Below are positions 16,602-24,632 of a DNA stretch of 64,000 nucleotides, piece after piece. Where the stretch lies: the NCBI RefSeq assembly GCF_001677955.1, contig NZ_LELA01000043.1, forward strand, positions 1 through 64,000, in the 5' to 3' direction. The position numbers were made by a program, and so were the translations under genes. This stretch comes from Chryseobacterium sp. BGARF1 (GTDB lineage: Bacteria > Bacteroidota > Bacteroidia > Flavobacteriales > Weeksellaceae). Below the pieces are notes generated by a model. The model was not told where the DNA came from. It did not search any database and saw nothing but the letters and a program-made list of their open reading frames with translations. Position 1 is the first letter of the stretch; each line of letters opens with the position of its first letter.

Positions 16602-17132
16602 TTATCTTCTTCTACCTGTGAAGTTTCTAGTAGGATCTATTTTCATTTTGTTGTTAATCTGATTAGATTTCCCCTGACATTCCTGAACGTTGCGTATGGC
16701 AATCTGCTGTTTAAAAGAAACATTAATAATTTGGCTTTTCAGATTAAGCATGGGCTTGATTTTCTGCATTAGTACAGCATAATGCTTAAAATTATTAGCA
16801 CTGTCGGCACCCATGATTTGTTGAGCTTCACGTACGTTATCAAGAATATAAGTACGTAAATAGTTGTCATTATAAGCTTTGTCTGAATCCAGCATTTCCA
16901 TTCGAGCATAGATACTGTCGACTTGTGTATGAAGAATATTGTCACGATTGAGTAAATCGCGGTAAGCACGAACTTCATCATCGACACCTGTAAGTTGCCG
17001 GTTATAGCTCTTAAAAAAGAAGAATACACTGGTAAATGAAATTGCAGATAAGATAACAAATGAAAGAATAAACTTCCATATACCTAATCTTACATCAGAT
17101 TTGTTTAATTTTTTTTCTGTGTTAGAAGACAT
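16602..17132 (-). CDS. tssO: T6SS-iii transmembrane protein TssO-like, first copy
   Basis: 176 aa from the ATG at 17132 (MSSNTEKKLNKSD). An in-frame ATG at 17174 falls at the predicted transcript start and is less likely. One transmembrane helix at about residues 18-40, then a helical periplasmic part with regularly spaced Asp and Lys. It is the first gene of the T6SS membrane-complex unit and has a TTG-N18-TAATTTTG promoter. The role is bridging inner membrane and periplasm in the T6SS-iii complex, known from the family and not provable here. Confidence 0.65.
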   Translation of the reverse strand: MSSNTEKKLNKSDVRLGIWKFILSFVILSAISFTSVFFFFKSYNRQLTGVDDEVRAYRDLLNRDNILHTQVDSIYARMEMLDSDKAYNDNYLRTYILDNVREAQQIMGADSANNFKHYAVLMQKIKPMLNLKSQIINVSFKQQIAIRNVQECQGKSNQINNKMKIDPTRNFTGRRR

Positions 17133-17181
17133 GTTTGCGATTTGATTTGGATTGTGAAAATAGGAAAAAAACATGTATTCA

Positions 17182-17210
17182 CAAAATTAAATTCAATGCA
17201 TACAATACAA
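17182..17210 (-). promoter_or_regulatory. promoter of the T6SS membrane-complex unit
   Basis: On the minus strand, TTG (17208-17210), 18 bases, then TAATTTTG (17182-17189), a good Bacteroidota -33/-7 pair. The predicted start of transcription near 17175 leaves a leader of about 40 bases before the ATG at 17132. Confidence 0.6.
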
Positions 17211-17310
17211 TTTACAATTTTTTAATGTGAAGTTTAAGACTCAAATTCGAAAGATTTTCTTATTTTAGTGAGCAGAATTTTATTTTGCCATACCAAATCA
17301 CGAAAATAAA

Positions 17311-17982
17311 ATGAGTAAATTACTGACCAATACGGTAAGATTTTCTATTGCGGACAGCGATTTTTATTTTAAAAAGATAATGATCAAAACGCTTTTAGAA
17401 AATCCATTCAATATGCTGCTTAATGACTGCAATAACGGTCATGAGTTGATTAACCGAATCTACCGAAAACAGGAAGATGTTTTTATCATCGAACTATTCA
17501 TGCCGGTCTTGAGTGGCATTGAAGCCATAAAATTTATCCGTAAAAACAACAGCGAAACCCCCATCATTACCTATTCCGGAACGTATCAGGAAGACATGGC
17601 AGATATTTTAGAAAATATTCCAAACACCTATTATTGCCAAAAAAACAGCAATATTATAAAGGATATCATTAAAGGACAAATCACCTCTCAAGAATTTGAT
17701 TATCAAGCCTATTCCGAAAGCTGGCAACAGCAACCTTTGGCCGTTCAGGAATATATGAACCGTCAGAAAAAAAGTCAACAGGAGCTTTCGTCAACAGAAA
17801 TTCAGCTGATGAAATTTTGCTATGAAGGCTTCAGTAATAAAGAGATTGGTGAGCAACTAAATTTGAGTACGCGAACCATTGATACCTATATTAATAGACT
17901 TACAGAAAAGCTTGGTTTAAAAACAAAACTACACCTCATCCGCTTCTGTGTAGAAAACGGATATTACAATTCTAGCATGTAA
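17311..17982 (+). CDS. LuxR-family response regulator with atypical receiver (Glu at phosphoacceptor site)
   Basis: 223 aa. The N-terminal receiver-like domain (8-125) has ADSD at the acidic pocket, but the phosphoacceptor stretch reads IIELFMPVLSG, with Glu61 where Asp is normal. A Lys remains in CQKNSN. The C-terminal LuxR/GerE helix-turn-helix (about 157-215) is intact (FSNKEIGEQLNLSTRTIDTY). Glu mimics phospho-Asp in some regulators, so this may be constitutively active or respond to protein contacts. No histidine kinase is adjacent. It is divergent from the T6SS unit across 136 bases, so T6SS control is possible but only by position. Confidence 0.85.
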   Translation: MSKLLTNTVRFSIADSDFYFKKIMIKTLLENPFNMLLNDCNNGHELINRIYRKQEDVFIIELFMPVLSGIEAIKFIRKNNSETPIITYSGTYQEDMADILENIPNTYYCQKNSNIIKDIIKGQITSQEFDYQAYSESWQQQPLAVQEYMNRQKKSQQELSSTEIQLMKFCYEGFSNKEIGEQLNLSTRTIDTYINRLTEKLGLKTKLHLIRFCVENGYYNSSM

Positions 17983-18060
17983 AAATATCCTTCTTTTAGC
18001 AGTACACTATACTAAACACAGAATTCTCAGTAGTTTATGTGAAACATTTTTCGACTGAAA

Positions 18061-18092
18061 TTGTTAATATTCAATTTTTTTGACTAAATTTG
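18061..18092 (+). promoter_or_regulatory. promoter of the HU gene
   Basis: TTG (18061-18063), 21 bases, then TAAATTTG (18085-18092), matching the Bacteroidota consensus. The leader before the ATG at 18123 would be about 24 bases. Confidence 0.7.
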
Positions 18093-18122
18093 CACACCTA
18101 AAATTTAAAATTTACAAAGGAA

Positions 18123-18413
18123 ATGACAAAGGCAGAATTGGTAAACACCATCTCAAATAAATTGGGGACCGAAAAGAATGAAACACAGAAAGTTGTAGAA
18201 GCTTTTATGCAGGAGATCAGAACTTCTATGTACAATGGAGATAACGTTTATCTAAGAGGTTTTGGATCTTTCATCGTAAAAACAAGAGCAGCAAAAACGG
18301 GAAGAAACATCTCTAAGAACACTGCAATAGAAATTCCTGCACACAATATTCCTGCTTTCAAGCCATCAAAATCTTTTGTGGAGAAAGTGAAAACTAAAGT
18401 TGCAGTAAAATAA
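18123..18413 (+). CDS. HU/IHF-family DNA-binding protein
   Basis: 96 aa, the usual HU length. Starts MTKAELVNTISNKLG, with RGFGSFIVKTRAAKTGRN and the arm region NTAIEIPAHNIPAFKPSK containing the Pro that kinks DNA. A nucleoid protein that bends DNA and is probably strongly expressed, given the near-consensus promoter just upstream. It is followed 48 bases later by a tiny basic protein gene, then by RNase G. Confidence 0.95.
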   Translation: MTKAELVNTISNKLGTEKNETQKVVEAFMQEIRTSMYNGDNVYLRGFGSFIVKTRAAKTGRNISKNTAIEIPAHNIPAFKPSKSFVEKVKTKVAVK

Positions 18414-18460
18414 AAAGAGAAATAATTAATATTAACTAGTTACTAAAAAAAATTAACATT

Positions 18461-18550
18461 ATGCCAAGCGGAAAGAAAAGAAAAAGACACAAGGTTGCAA
18501 CCCACAAAAGAAAGAAAAGAAGAAGAGCGAACAGACATAAGAAAAAATAA
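18461..18550 (+). CDS. 29-aa basic protein, DUF1713 / mS38-like
   Basis: ATG at 18461, stop at 18548-18550. The product starts MPSGKKRKRHKVATHKRKK and ends ANRHKKK; two thirds of residues are Lys, Arg or His. The KRKRHKxxxHKRKKRR pattern is that of DUF1713, the short domain of AURKAIP1/COX24, which is mitoribosomal protein mS38. A ribosome-associated role is therefore likely. The gene is typical of Bacteroidota and easily missed because of length. It lies between the HU and RNase G genes, with a compact hairpin terminator right after its stop. Confidence 0.85.
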   Translation: MPSGKKRKRHKVATHKRKKRRRANRHKKK

Positions 18551-18568
18551 TCTCCTTCGGGATTTTTA
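18548..18568 (+). terminator. compact terminator after the small basic protein
   Basis: AATCTCC TTC GGGATT followed by TTTT, a short stem with a TTC loop and one bulge. Probably ends the HU and small-protein transcript. Confidence 0.5.
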
Positions 18569-18576
18569 GTATAATA

Positions 18577-18625
18577 ATATAGTTGGTGTTTTTTAAGTTT
18601 TTAATAATTCACCGACTATATTTTG
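18577..18625 (+). terminator. long hairpin before rng
   Basis: ATATAGTTGGTG (18577-18588) pairs with CACCGACTATAT (18610-18621), one G-T pair, with an AT-rich loop of about 21 bases, then TTTTG. Could be a second terminator or an RNA structure in the rng leader; rng's own RNase activity on its leader is known elsewhere, not shown here. Confidence 0.45.
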
Positions 18626-18710
18626 TTATGTAAAACAGTCAGGAATTGAGTGAAATGAACAATCATGACCTCAAATTTCATCACCAATCTTTTTATCTTT
18701 AATTTTAAAA

Positions 18711-20270
18711 ATGAAGAAAGAACTAATAGTTTCGCATGAAGATGATCTTACAAAGATTGCTTTGCTGGAGGATGGTAGACTATGTGAACTTCATGAGGAA
18801 GAAGACAAAAATGATTTTGTAGTAGGAGATCTGTTTATAGGAAAAGTAAAAAAGCTTGCTCCAAACCTTAATGCCGCATTTGTAAATATCGGATACGATA
18901 AAGATGCATTCTTGCATTATCAGGATTTGGGCCCGCAATATCTTACCTACCGAAAATTTTTAAAAGATTCGGTTTCTAAAAAACAGACTTCATCAGGCTT
19001 GAAAAACTTCGAGATTCAACCTGAAATCGACAAAAACGGAACTGTAGATAAGATCATCGCCAAAGATGATATCGTTTTAATACAAATTACCAAGGAGCCT
19101 ATCTCCACAAAAGGACCTAGAATTTCTACCCAAATTTCTTTAACAGGACGTTTTTTGGTTTTGATTCCTTTCGATAACAAAGTATCAATTTCAAAAAAAA
19201 TTAGCAGTTCTGAAGAAAAAGTAAGACTTCGTACCCTGATTGACAGTATAAAGCCGGAAGGTTTTGGTGTCATCATCAGAACGGTAGCAGAAGGCAAAAA
19301 AGTAGCTGACCTCCACAATGACATGAATCAATTGATTCAGAAATGGGAAAATACTTTTAAGAATATTCAGAAAAACAAAGTACCTTCTAAAGTCTTGAGT
19401 GAAGATGATAAAGCATCGTCTATTTTGAGAGATAACTTTAACCAGGATTTTGTAAATGTCTTTTGCGATGATGAGCAAATGGTAGACGAAATGAAAAATT
19501 ATCTGGAAGTAATAGCTCCGGAACGAAAAAATATCGTTCAGTTCTACGACTCCCACATTCCTCTTCTCGAATATTATAACGTTGAAAAACAGCTTAAACA
19601 AAGCTTCGGAAAACACGTAAATATTCCAAGTTCAAAAGGCGCTTATCTGGTGATAGAACACACAGAAGCGCTGCACGTAATCGACGTCAATTCCGGAAAT
19701 AATATTACCGCCGGAAACACTGCCAATAAAGAACACGCACTGAATGTGAACAAAATGGCAGCCACAGAAATAGCAAGACAATTGCGTCTTCGCGATATGG
19801 GGGGCATCATCGTTGTAGATTTTATCGACATGACCAACCCCGATCACAGAAGAGATTTGTATGAGCATTTTAAAACAGAAATGAGCCGCGACAAAGCCCG
19901 TCACAAGATCTTACCTCCAAGTAAATTTGGATTGATACAGATTACAAGACAGAGAAACCGTCCGGAAAAACAAATCGACACCAAAGAAGAAAACCCCAAC
20001 AAAGACGGAGAAATAGTAGCTCCGATCGTAATTGTTGAGAAAATGGGAGACACCATCAGAACCATTATGCAGAAAGAAAAAGGAAAACTTTTCCTGCATG
20101 TACACCCTTTCGTAGAAGCTTACCTTACTAAAGGTCTTAAAAGCATTCAAATGAAATGGTTTTTGAAGTATAAAAAATGGGTCACCATTATCCCTAGGGA
20201 TTCTTTCAAGTATTTAGAATACAAAATCTACAATTCTAATAAAGAAGAATTGAGCGGATATTCTAATTAA
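18711..20270 (+). CDS. rng: ribonuclease G/E family endoribonuclease
   Basis: 519 aa. The S1-like RNA-binding domain lies at about 35-125 (GDLFIGKVKKLAPNLNAAFV; AFLHYQDLGP), then RNase-H-like and DNase-I-like parts. Both magnesium-ligand stretches are visible: HVIDVNSG and VVDFIDMTNPDHR. RNase G trims rRNA and degrades mRNA. The protein has only two Cys, both outside the expected place, so the CPxC zinc-link of E. coli RNase E/G is missing; oligomerisation may differ. A clear terminator follows the stop. Confidence 0.9.
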   Translation: MKKELIVSHEDDLTKIALLEDGRLCELHEEEDKNDFVVGDLFIGKVKKLAPNLNAAFVNIGYDKDAFLHYQDLGPQYLTYRKFLKDSVSKKQTSSGLKNFEIQPEIDKNGTVDKIIAKDDIVLIQITKEPISTKGPRISTQISLTGRFLVLIPFDNKVSISKKISSSEEKVRLRTLIDSIKPEGFGVIIRTVAEGKKVADLHNDMNQLIQKWENTFKNIQKNKVPSKVLSEDDKASSILRDNFNQDFVNVFCDDEQMVDEMKNYLEVIAPERKNIVQFYDSHIPLLEYYNVEKQLKQSFGKHVNIPSSKGAYLVIEHTEALHVIDVNSGNNITAGNTANKEHALNVNKMAATEIARQLRLRDMGGIIVVDFIDMTNPDHRRDLYEHFKTEMSRDKARHKILPPSKFGLIQITRQRNRPEKQIDTKEENPNKDGEIVAPIVIVEKMGDTIRTIMQKEKGKLFLHVHPFVEAYLTKGLKSIQMKWFLKYKKWVTIIPRDSFKYLEYKIYNSNKEELSGYSN

Positions 20271-20283
20271 AAAAACATTTTAT

Positions 20284-20311
20284 AGCCTCCAGATTTTGGA
20301 GGCTTTTTTAT
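20284..20311 (+). terminator. terminator of rng
   Basis: AGCCTCC, loop AGATTTT, GGAGGCT, then TTTTTTA. Textbook intrinsic terminator 14 bases after the stop. Confidence 0.85.
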
Positions 20312-20441
20312 TTTTAGACACCTTATACTTCAACAAAATCAACCTATTTTTTAATAAAAGACCAACTTTTTATAATTAAAATTATTTTTAATTAACATTT
20401 TCACGCTTCCTTTCTACAAGATATATTAGTAAATTTGAAGT

Positions 20442-21068
20442 ATGAGTTTTGGAAAAGATTTACTACGAAAAATAAAAAATGCAGAATTGGCAGGTGACAA
20501 TGCACACGGAATATTCTCACCGCCATCCCGTCCTGTATTTACATATGACCAGGTTTTAGAAAAAAATCCGAAATTTGCTGCTGTAAATATCGTTTTATAT
20601 CTAAAAGACAATGAATGGCATTTTCCTTTAATTGTAAGAAGCACAAACGAAAGAGACCGTCACAGCGGTCAAATCTCTCTTCCCGGCGGAAAACGTGAGG
20701 AGCTCGACAAAGATTTTGCTGAAACCGCCATCCGCGAAACTTCCGAAGAAATTGGCATTGAAAAACATTATGTGAGGATCATACGGGAGCTCTCCCCTAT
20801 TTATATTCCACCAAGCAATTTCTATGTTTATCCTTTTATCTCATACACGAAAAAAAATCCTGAATTTATTCTGCAGCAAAGTGAAGCTGTAGAGGTGATA
20901 GAATTTCCTATTACCTCATTTTTAAATTTACCAGACAGCCCTGAAATAATGGCACTTCCGGGAGCCGGAGGTCATGAGGTCCCGGTCATCAATTTCAACG
21001 GATATATTATCTGGGGAGCTACAGCAATGATCTTAAGCGAATTCAGCCAGTTGATTAAAAAAATGTAA
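20442..21068 (+). CDS. Nudix hydrolase, CoA pyrophosphatase type
   Basis: 208 aa. The CoA-type signature RHSGQISLPGGKREELD precedes and overlaps the Nudix box GGKREELDKDFAETAIRETS plus EEIGI, with the catalytic Glu residues present. The family cleaves CoA or oxidised CoA to phosphopantetheine and ADP. A TAAATTTG box at 20430-20437 lies so close to the ATG that the transcript could be nearly leaderless. The next gene starts 28 bases after the stop, so the run to mpl may be one transcript. Confidence 0.88.
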   Translation: MSFGKDLLRKIKNAELAGDNAHGIFSPPSRPVFTYDQVLEKNPKFAAVNIVLYLKDNEWHFPLIVRSTNERDRHSGQISLPGGKREELDKDFAETAIRETSEEIGIEKHYVRIIRELSPIYIPPSNFYVYPFISYTKKNPEFILQQSEAVEVIEFPITSFLNLPDSPEIMALPGAGGHEVPVINFNGYIIWGATAMILSEFSQLIKKM

Positions 21069-21096
21069 CTTTGCAACTATTATGTTTAATTGAAAA

Positions 21097-21903
21097 ATGG
21101 CGAAGAAGAACATTTTTACCGATTCATTCGGAACACCTTATTTTTTAAAAAGATTAATTATTTTTATTCTGGGAATTATTTCTTACAGAAGATTCAATGG
21201 TTTTAACAAGCTTAAAATCACCGGAACAGAAAATCTGGTAGACCTTCCGGATTCTAATGTCCTTTTTGTGTCAAACCACCAAACGTATTTTGCTGATGTT
21301 GCTGCGATGTATCATGCATTTTGCGCAGTAAATAATGGTTATTTAAACACGATTAAAAACCCTATCTATCTTTTAAATCCAAGAGTAGATTTTTATTATG
21401 TAGCTGCCGAAGAAACTATGAATAAAGGTATTCTTCCAAAAATTTTTAAAATTGCAGGCGCAGTTACCGTAAAAAGAACTTGGAGAGCTGAAGGTAAAAA
21501 TGTTAACCGAATGGTAGACCTTGGAGAGATTGATAACATTATGAAAGCCCTGGATAATGGTTGGGTAGCTACTTTTCCGCAAGGAACAACAGCTGCTTTT
21601 GCTCAGGGAAGAAAAGGAACGGCAAAATTGGTTAAAAATCAGCGCCCGATTGTAATTCCTATTAAAATAAATGGATTCAGAAGAGCGTTTGATAAAAAAG
21701 GACTTCGTGTAAAAGTGACCGGTGTAAAACCTACCATGGAGTTTAAAAAACCTTTAGATATTGATTACGACAAAGAAAATGCACAGCAGATTCTTCTTAA
21801 AATAATGACAGCCATTGAGCAGACCGAAGACTTTAATATTCTACATACGTATGATGAAGAAATTAAGGCTAAAAAAACTGAACAACGCAATTCACAAAAC
21901 TAA
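21097..21903 (+). CDS. 1-acyl-sn-glycerol-3-phosphate acyltransferase-like (PlsC family)
   Basis: 268 aa. The acyltransferase motif I is seen as SNHQTYFADVAAM (NHx4D) and motif III as ATFPQGTTAAFAQG. A hydrophobic segment near residues 17-30 (RLIIFILGIISY) suggests membrane association. Likely transfers an acyl chain to lysophosphatidic acid or a related acceptor such as an aminolipid; the exact substrate cannot be read from sequence. It sits between a CoA pyrophosphatase and a lipoprotein gene in a tight plus-strand run. Confidence 0.85.
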   Translation: MAKKNIFTDSFGTPYFLKRLIIFILGIISYRRFNGFNKLKITGTENLVDLPDSNVLFVSNHQTYFADVAAMYHAFCAVNNGYLNTIKNPIYLLNPRVDFYYVAAEETMNKGILPKIFKIAGAVTVKRTWRAEGKNVNRMVDLGEIDNIMKALDNGWVATFPQGTTAAFAQGRKGTAKLVKNQRPIVIPIKINGFRRAFDKKGLRVKVTGVKPTMEFKKPLDIDYDKENAQQILLKIMTAIEQTEDFNILHTYDEEIKAKKTEQRNSQN

Positions 21904-21910
21904 AACAATA

Positions 21911-22345
21911 ATGAAGAAGATTTTAGGCGTATTTTTAATTATTCTGACCATGTTTTCTTGCAACAGTCAGAAGGTTTACCAGGATTTTGATATCAGTTAT
22001 TCTAAGAGCGGAGGTTATGCTCCTACTTACGAGAACCTTTTAATTAAAGGAAATGATGCTCATTATTCTTTCGAAGGACAGGGTAAAAAAATCAAGAAAA
22101 GTTTCAAAGTATCTAATGAAGATTTGAAAAATTTGGAAGAAACACTTTCAAAAAATAATTTCAGAAGAATTCAGGAAGATCATAAAAAAGTTTATGATAA
22201 CGTGACAACTTCGATCAACATTAAGAAAGGTGTAAATGAAGGAAGCAAGAACGATGGAAGTATGATCATGCCCAACTTCAAAACCAATTGGGAAAACATT
22301 ACCGCTGAATTTCAGAAACTCATAAACAATAACGTAAAAAACTAA
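21911..22345 (+). CDS. small lipoprotein of unknown function
   Basis: 144 aa from the ATG at 21911. The open frame extends upstream into the acyltransferase gene, but MKKILGVFLIILTMFSCNSQ is a clear lipoprotein start, 7 bases after the previous stop. The mature part is a short beta-rich domain (FDISYSKSGGYAPTYENLLI; HYSFEGQGKKIKKSFKVS) with no family recognised. Tight spacing to mpl downstream (9 bases) suggests co-expression with cell-wall recycling, a weak hint to an envelope role. Confidence 0.8.
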   Translation: MKKILGVFLIILTMFSCNSQKVYQDFDISYSKSGGYAPTYENLLIKGNDAHYSFEGQGKKIKKSFKVSNEDLKNLEETLSKNNFRRIQEDHKKVYDNVTTSINIKKGVNEGSKNDGSMIMPNFKTNWENITAEFQKLINNNVKN

Positions 22346-22354
22346 GGAAATAAG

Positions 22355-23692
22355 TTGAGAACTCATTTTATTGCTATTGGCGGAAGCGCGATGCACAACC
22401 TTGCAATTGCACTTAAAGATAAAGGATATCAAGTAACAGGTTCGGATGATGCTATTTTTGAACCTTCAAGATCGAGATTAGAAAAAAAAGGAATTCTTCC
22501 CGAAGAAATGGGTTGGTTTCCTGAAAAAATTACGTCTGACATTGAGGCGGTAATCCTGGGAATGCATGCTCATCAAGACAATCCTGAATTAGCAAAAGCA
22601 AAAGAATTAGGTTTAAAAATATATTCTTATCCTGAGTTTCTTTACGAACAATCGAAAACTAAAACCAGAGTTGTAATCGCCGGTTCTCACGGAAAAACAA
22701 CGATTACCTCAATGATTCTTCATGTTCTGAATTTCCATCAGAAAGATGTAGATTATATGGTGGGAGCTCAGTTGGAAGGTTTCGTCTGTATGGTAAAACT
22801 GACCGAAGACAATGATTTTATGGTGTTGGAAGGTGACGAATACCTTTCCTCTCCTATCGATTTGCGTTCAAAATTTCTTTTATATCAACCGAATATTGCT
22901 TTAATGAGCGGAATTGCTTGGGATCATATCAATGTTTTCAAAACATTTGACGATTACATAGAGCAATTCAGAAGATTTGTAGCAAGCATTACTCCGGGTG
23001 GAGTTTTGGTGTACAATGAAGAAGATGCAGAAGTAGTAAAAGTGGTAGAAAATGCTGAAAATTATTTCAGAAAAATTCCATATAAAACTCCTGAATACGA
23101 AATCAGCAACGGAAAAGTACTTCTTAAGACGGAAATGGGCGATATTCCGCTTTCTGTTTTTGGAGCGCACAATTTATTAAATCTTGAAGGTGCAAGACAC
23201 ATTTGCCATACTTTGGGAATTATGGATGAAGATTTCTATGATGCGATTATGAACTTTAAAGGAGCTTCAAAGCGTCTGGAAAAAGTAGAAAGAGAAGATA
23301 AAGGAATTCTTTACAAAGATTTTGCACACGCTCCGAGTAAAGTAAAAGCGGCTGTAAAAGCATTTTGTGAACAGTTTAAAAATGAAAAAAAATACGGTTT
23401 TCTTGAGCTTCACACATATTCAAGTTTAAACCCAGCTTTTCTTGAGCAATATGACCATGCAATGGACGGATTGGATGAAGCCATTGTTTTCTATTCTGAA
23501 GATGCTTTAAAAATAAAAAGAATGGAGCCGATTTCTCCGGATCTGATCAAAGATAAATTCAAAAATGAAAACCTAAAAGTGTTTACCAACGCTGAAGAGC
23601 TTCATGCATATTGGGATGTACTAGATAAAACTCAAGGTGTTTATATGATGATGAGTTCAGGTAATTTCGGTGGTTTAGATCTAACGAAATAA
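22355..23692 (+). CDS. mpl: UDP-N-acetylmuramate:L-Ala-gamma-D-Glu-meso-DAP ligase
   Basis: 445 aa, Mur ligase family. N-terminal nucleotide-binding start THFIAIGGSAMHNLA, ATP loop GSHGKTTITSM at about 110-120, and a C-terminal domain with YKDFAHAPSKVKAAVKAF. Mpl recycles the murein tripeptide onto UDP-MurNAc; the IGGSAMHNLA start and the HAPSK motif favour Mpl over MurC. The start codon is TTG at 22355, with the Mur fold beginning immediately and no ATG available nearby, so the TTG start looks real. A long hairpin terminator follows. Confidence 0.9.
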   Translation: MRTHFIAIGGSAMHNLAIALKDKGYQVTGSDDAIFEPSRSRLEKKGILPEEMGWFPEKITSDIEAVILGMHAHQDNPELAKAKELGLKIYSYPEFLYEQSKTKTRVVIAGSHGKTTITSMILHVLNFHQKDVDYMVGAQLEGFVCMVKLTEDNDFMVLEGDEYLSSPIDLRSKFLLYQPNIALMSGIAWDHINVFKTFDDYIEQFRRFVASITPGGVLVYNEEDAEVVKVVENAENYFRKIPYKTPEYEISNGKVLLKTEMGDIPLSVFGAHNLLNLEGARHICHTLGIMDEDFYDAIMNFKGASKRLEKVEREDKGILYKDFAHAPSKVKAAVKAFCEQFKNEKKYGFLELHTYSSLNPAFLEQYDHAMDGLDEAIVFYSEDALKIKRMEPISPDLIKDKFKNENLKVFTNAEELHAYWDVLDKTQGVYMMMSSGNFGGLDLTK

Positions 23693-23728
23693 ATAATTGA
23701 GAAGAATAAACTCTTAATTTACACACTA

Positions 23729-23765
23729 AAAAATAGCTTTCAGTACTTCTGAAAGCTATTTTTTT
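23729..23765 (+). terminator. terminator of mpl
   Basis: AATAGCTTTCAG, loop TACTT, CTGAAAGCTATT followed by TTTTT. Sits 37 bases after the mpl stop. The A-run on the left means it could also serve the convergent minus-strand gene. Confidence 0.85.
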
Positions 23766-23787
23766 GATATTAACTTTAATGAAAACT

Positions 23788-24513
23788 TTACCAAGGGTCT
23801 TTATTAAGCTTATAATCATAAGGAATATTCTGGCTAAGATCTGATACATACCAAACATTAGGTTCAGTTTTATATTGAACAAAATCATAGATCACATCGA
23901 GCGGCATCTGAATATTTCCCAAATTTCCGCGTTCTTTATTAAACGCCGAAACCATTGCCGTAACTCTTACCAATTCGTCTCCTGATCGCAATGGTGCATT
24001 ATAAGCTGTTCCGATTTCAATATGGGCTTTATATTCATCTAAAAGTTTACTTACTTCTTTTTTATAATGACTAATAATGGCATTTTGAGCTTCTTCACTG
24101 GTCGGTTTATTCTCCGCCAAGATCAGTTTAGAAAAATCTCGTGCTTTGTACCTTTTTATTTCCGCCAAAACCTCATCCGGAATAAAATCTTTATTTTTAA
24201 TTGCATTTTCCCACATCAAAGTATCAATCGGGCTTTCAGGAGCAGGACTTGCAATATCGGTCATACTCGATTCTGCAGGAGAACTTGCCAACATTCGCTT
24301 ATTGTTTTCATAATTCGCCCAATCTTCTTTGCTGTACGTTAAATATTGTTGAATTTTATAAAGCGGTGTTTCTTTTTCATTTCGGTAAACATATTCTGTG
24401 ATGCCTAAACCAAGGATTAAAACTAAGAATCCGAATCCAACGATTTTCAATATTTTTCTTGCAGTTGATTTTTTTCTTATTGGTTTTTCAAAATTTTGTG
24501 ATGGTGATCTCAT
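23788..24513 (-). CDS. single-pass membrane protein of unknown function
   Basis: 241 aa. Basic N-terminus (KPIRKKSTARK), one transmembrane helix at about 21-44, and a soluble part that begins with an acidic stretch and Ser/Pro-rich spacer (residues 75-95) before a helical domain (DEVLAEIKRYKARDFSKLIL). Ends with NIPYDYKLNKDPW. No family recognised. Convergent with mpl and alone in its direction until the next gene 119 bases upstream. Confidence 0.8.
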   Translation of the reverse strand: MRSPSQNFEKPIRKKSTARKILKIVGFGFLVLILGLGITEYVYRNEKETPLYKIQQYLTYSKEDWANYENNKRMLASSPAESSMTDIASPAPESPIDTLMWENAIKNKDFIPDEVLAEIKRYKARDFSKLILAENKPTSEEAQNAIISHYKKEVSKLLDEYKAHIEIGTAYNAPLRSGDELVRVTAMVSAFNKERGNLGNIQMPLDVIYDFVQYKTEPNVWYVSDLSQNIPYDYKLNKDPW

Positions 24514-24569
24514 TTATATTGTATGGTTTTATGATATAAATATAGCTTAAATATTATCGCGTTAACTTC

Positions 24570-24632
24570 ATAAAACTGTTTTTTTCATTTATTAGATCTG
24601 CTAAATCACTTAAATCTGCGAGAGCCTTAAAA
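24570..24632. repeat. dispersed repeat-like stretch before the nitronate monooxygenase stop
   Basis: Contains TTAGATCTGCTAAATC and CTTAAATCTGCGAGAG, near-repeats of the AATCTG(C/T)G words also present around 31630 and 32478-32542. Probably part of a flavobacterial interspersed repeat. Confidence 0.35.

Noticed and set aside
53..17174. Prophage origin for the lysozyme-like and GH19 proteins
   Set aside because: No capsid, terminase, integrase or holin gene is near; tip and TssR-like genes and paired lipoproteins fit T6SS better.
19191..19616. 141-aa minus-strand frame opposite rng
   Set aside because: Shadow of RNase G codons, no start context and no family pattern.
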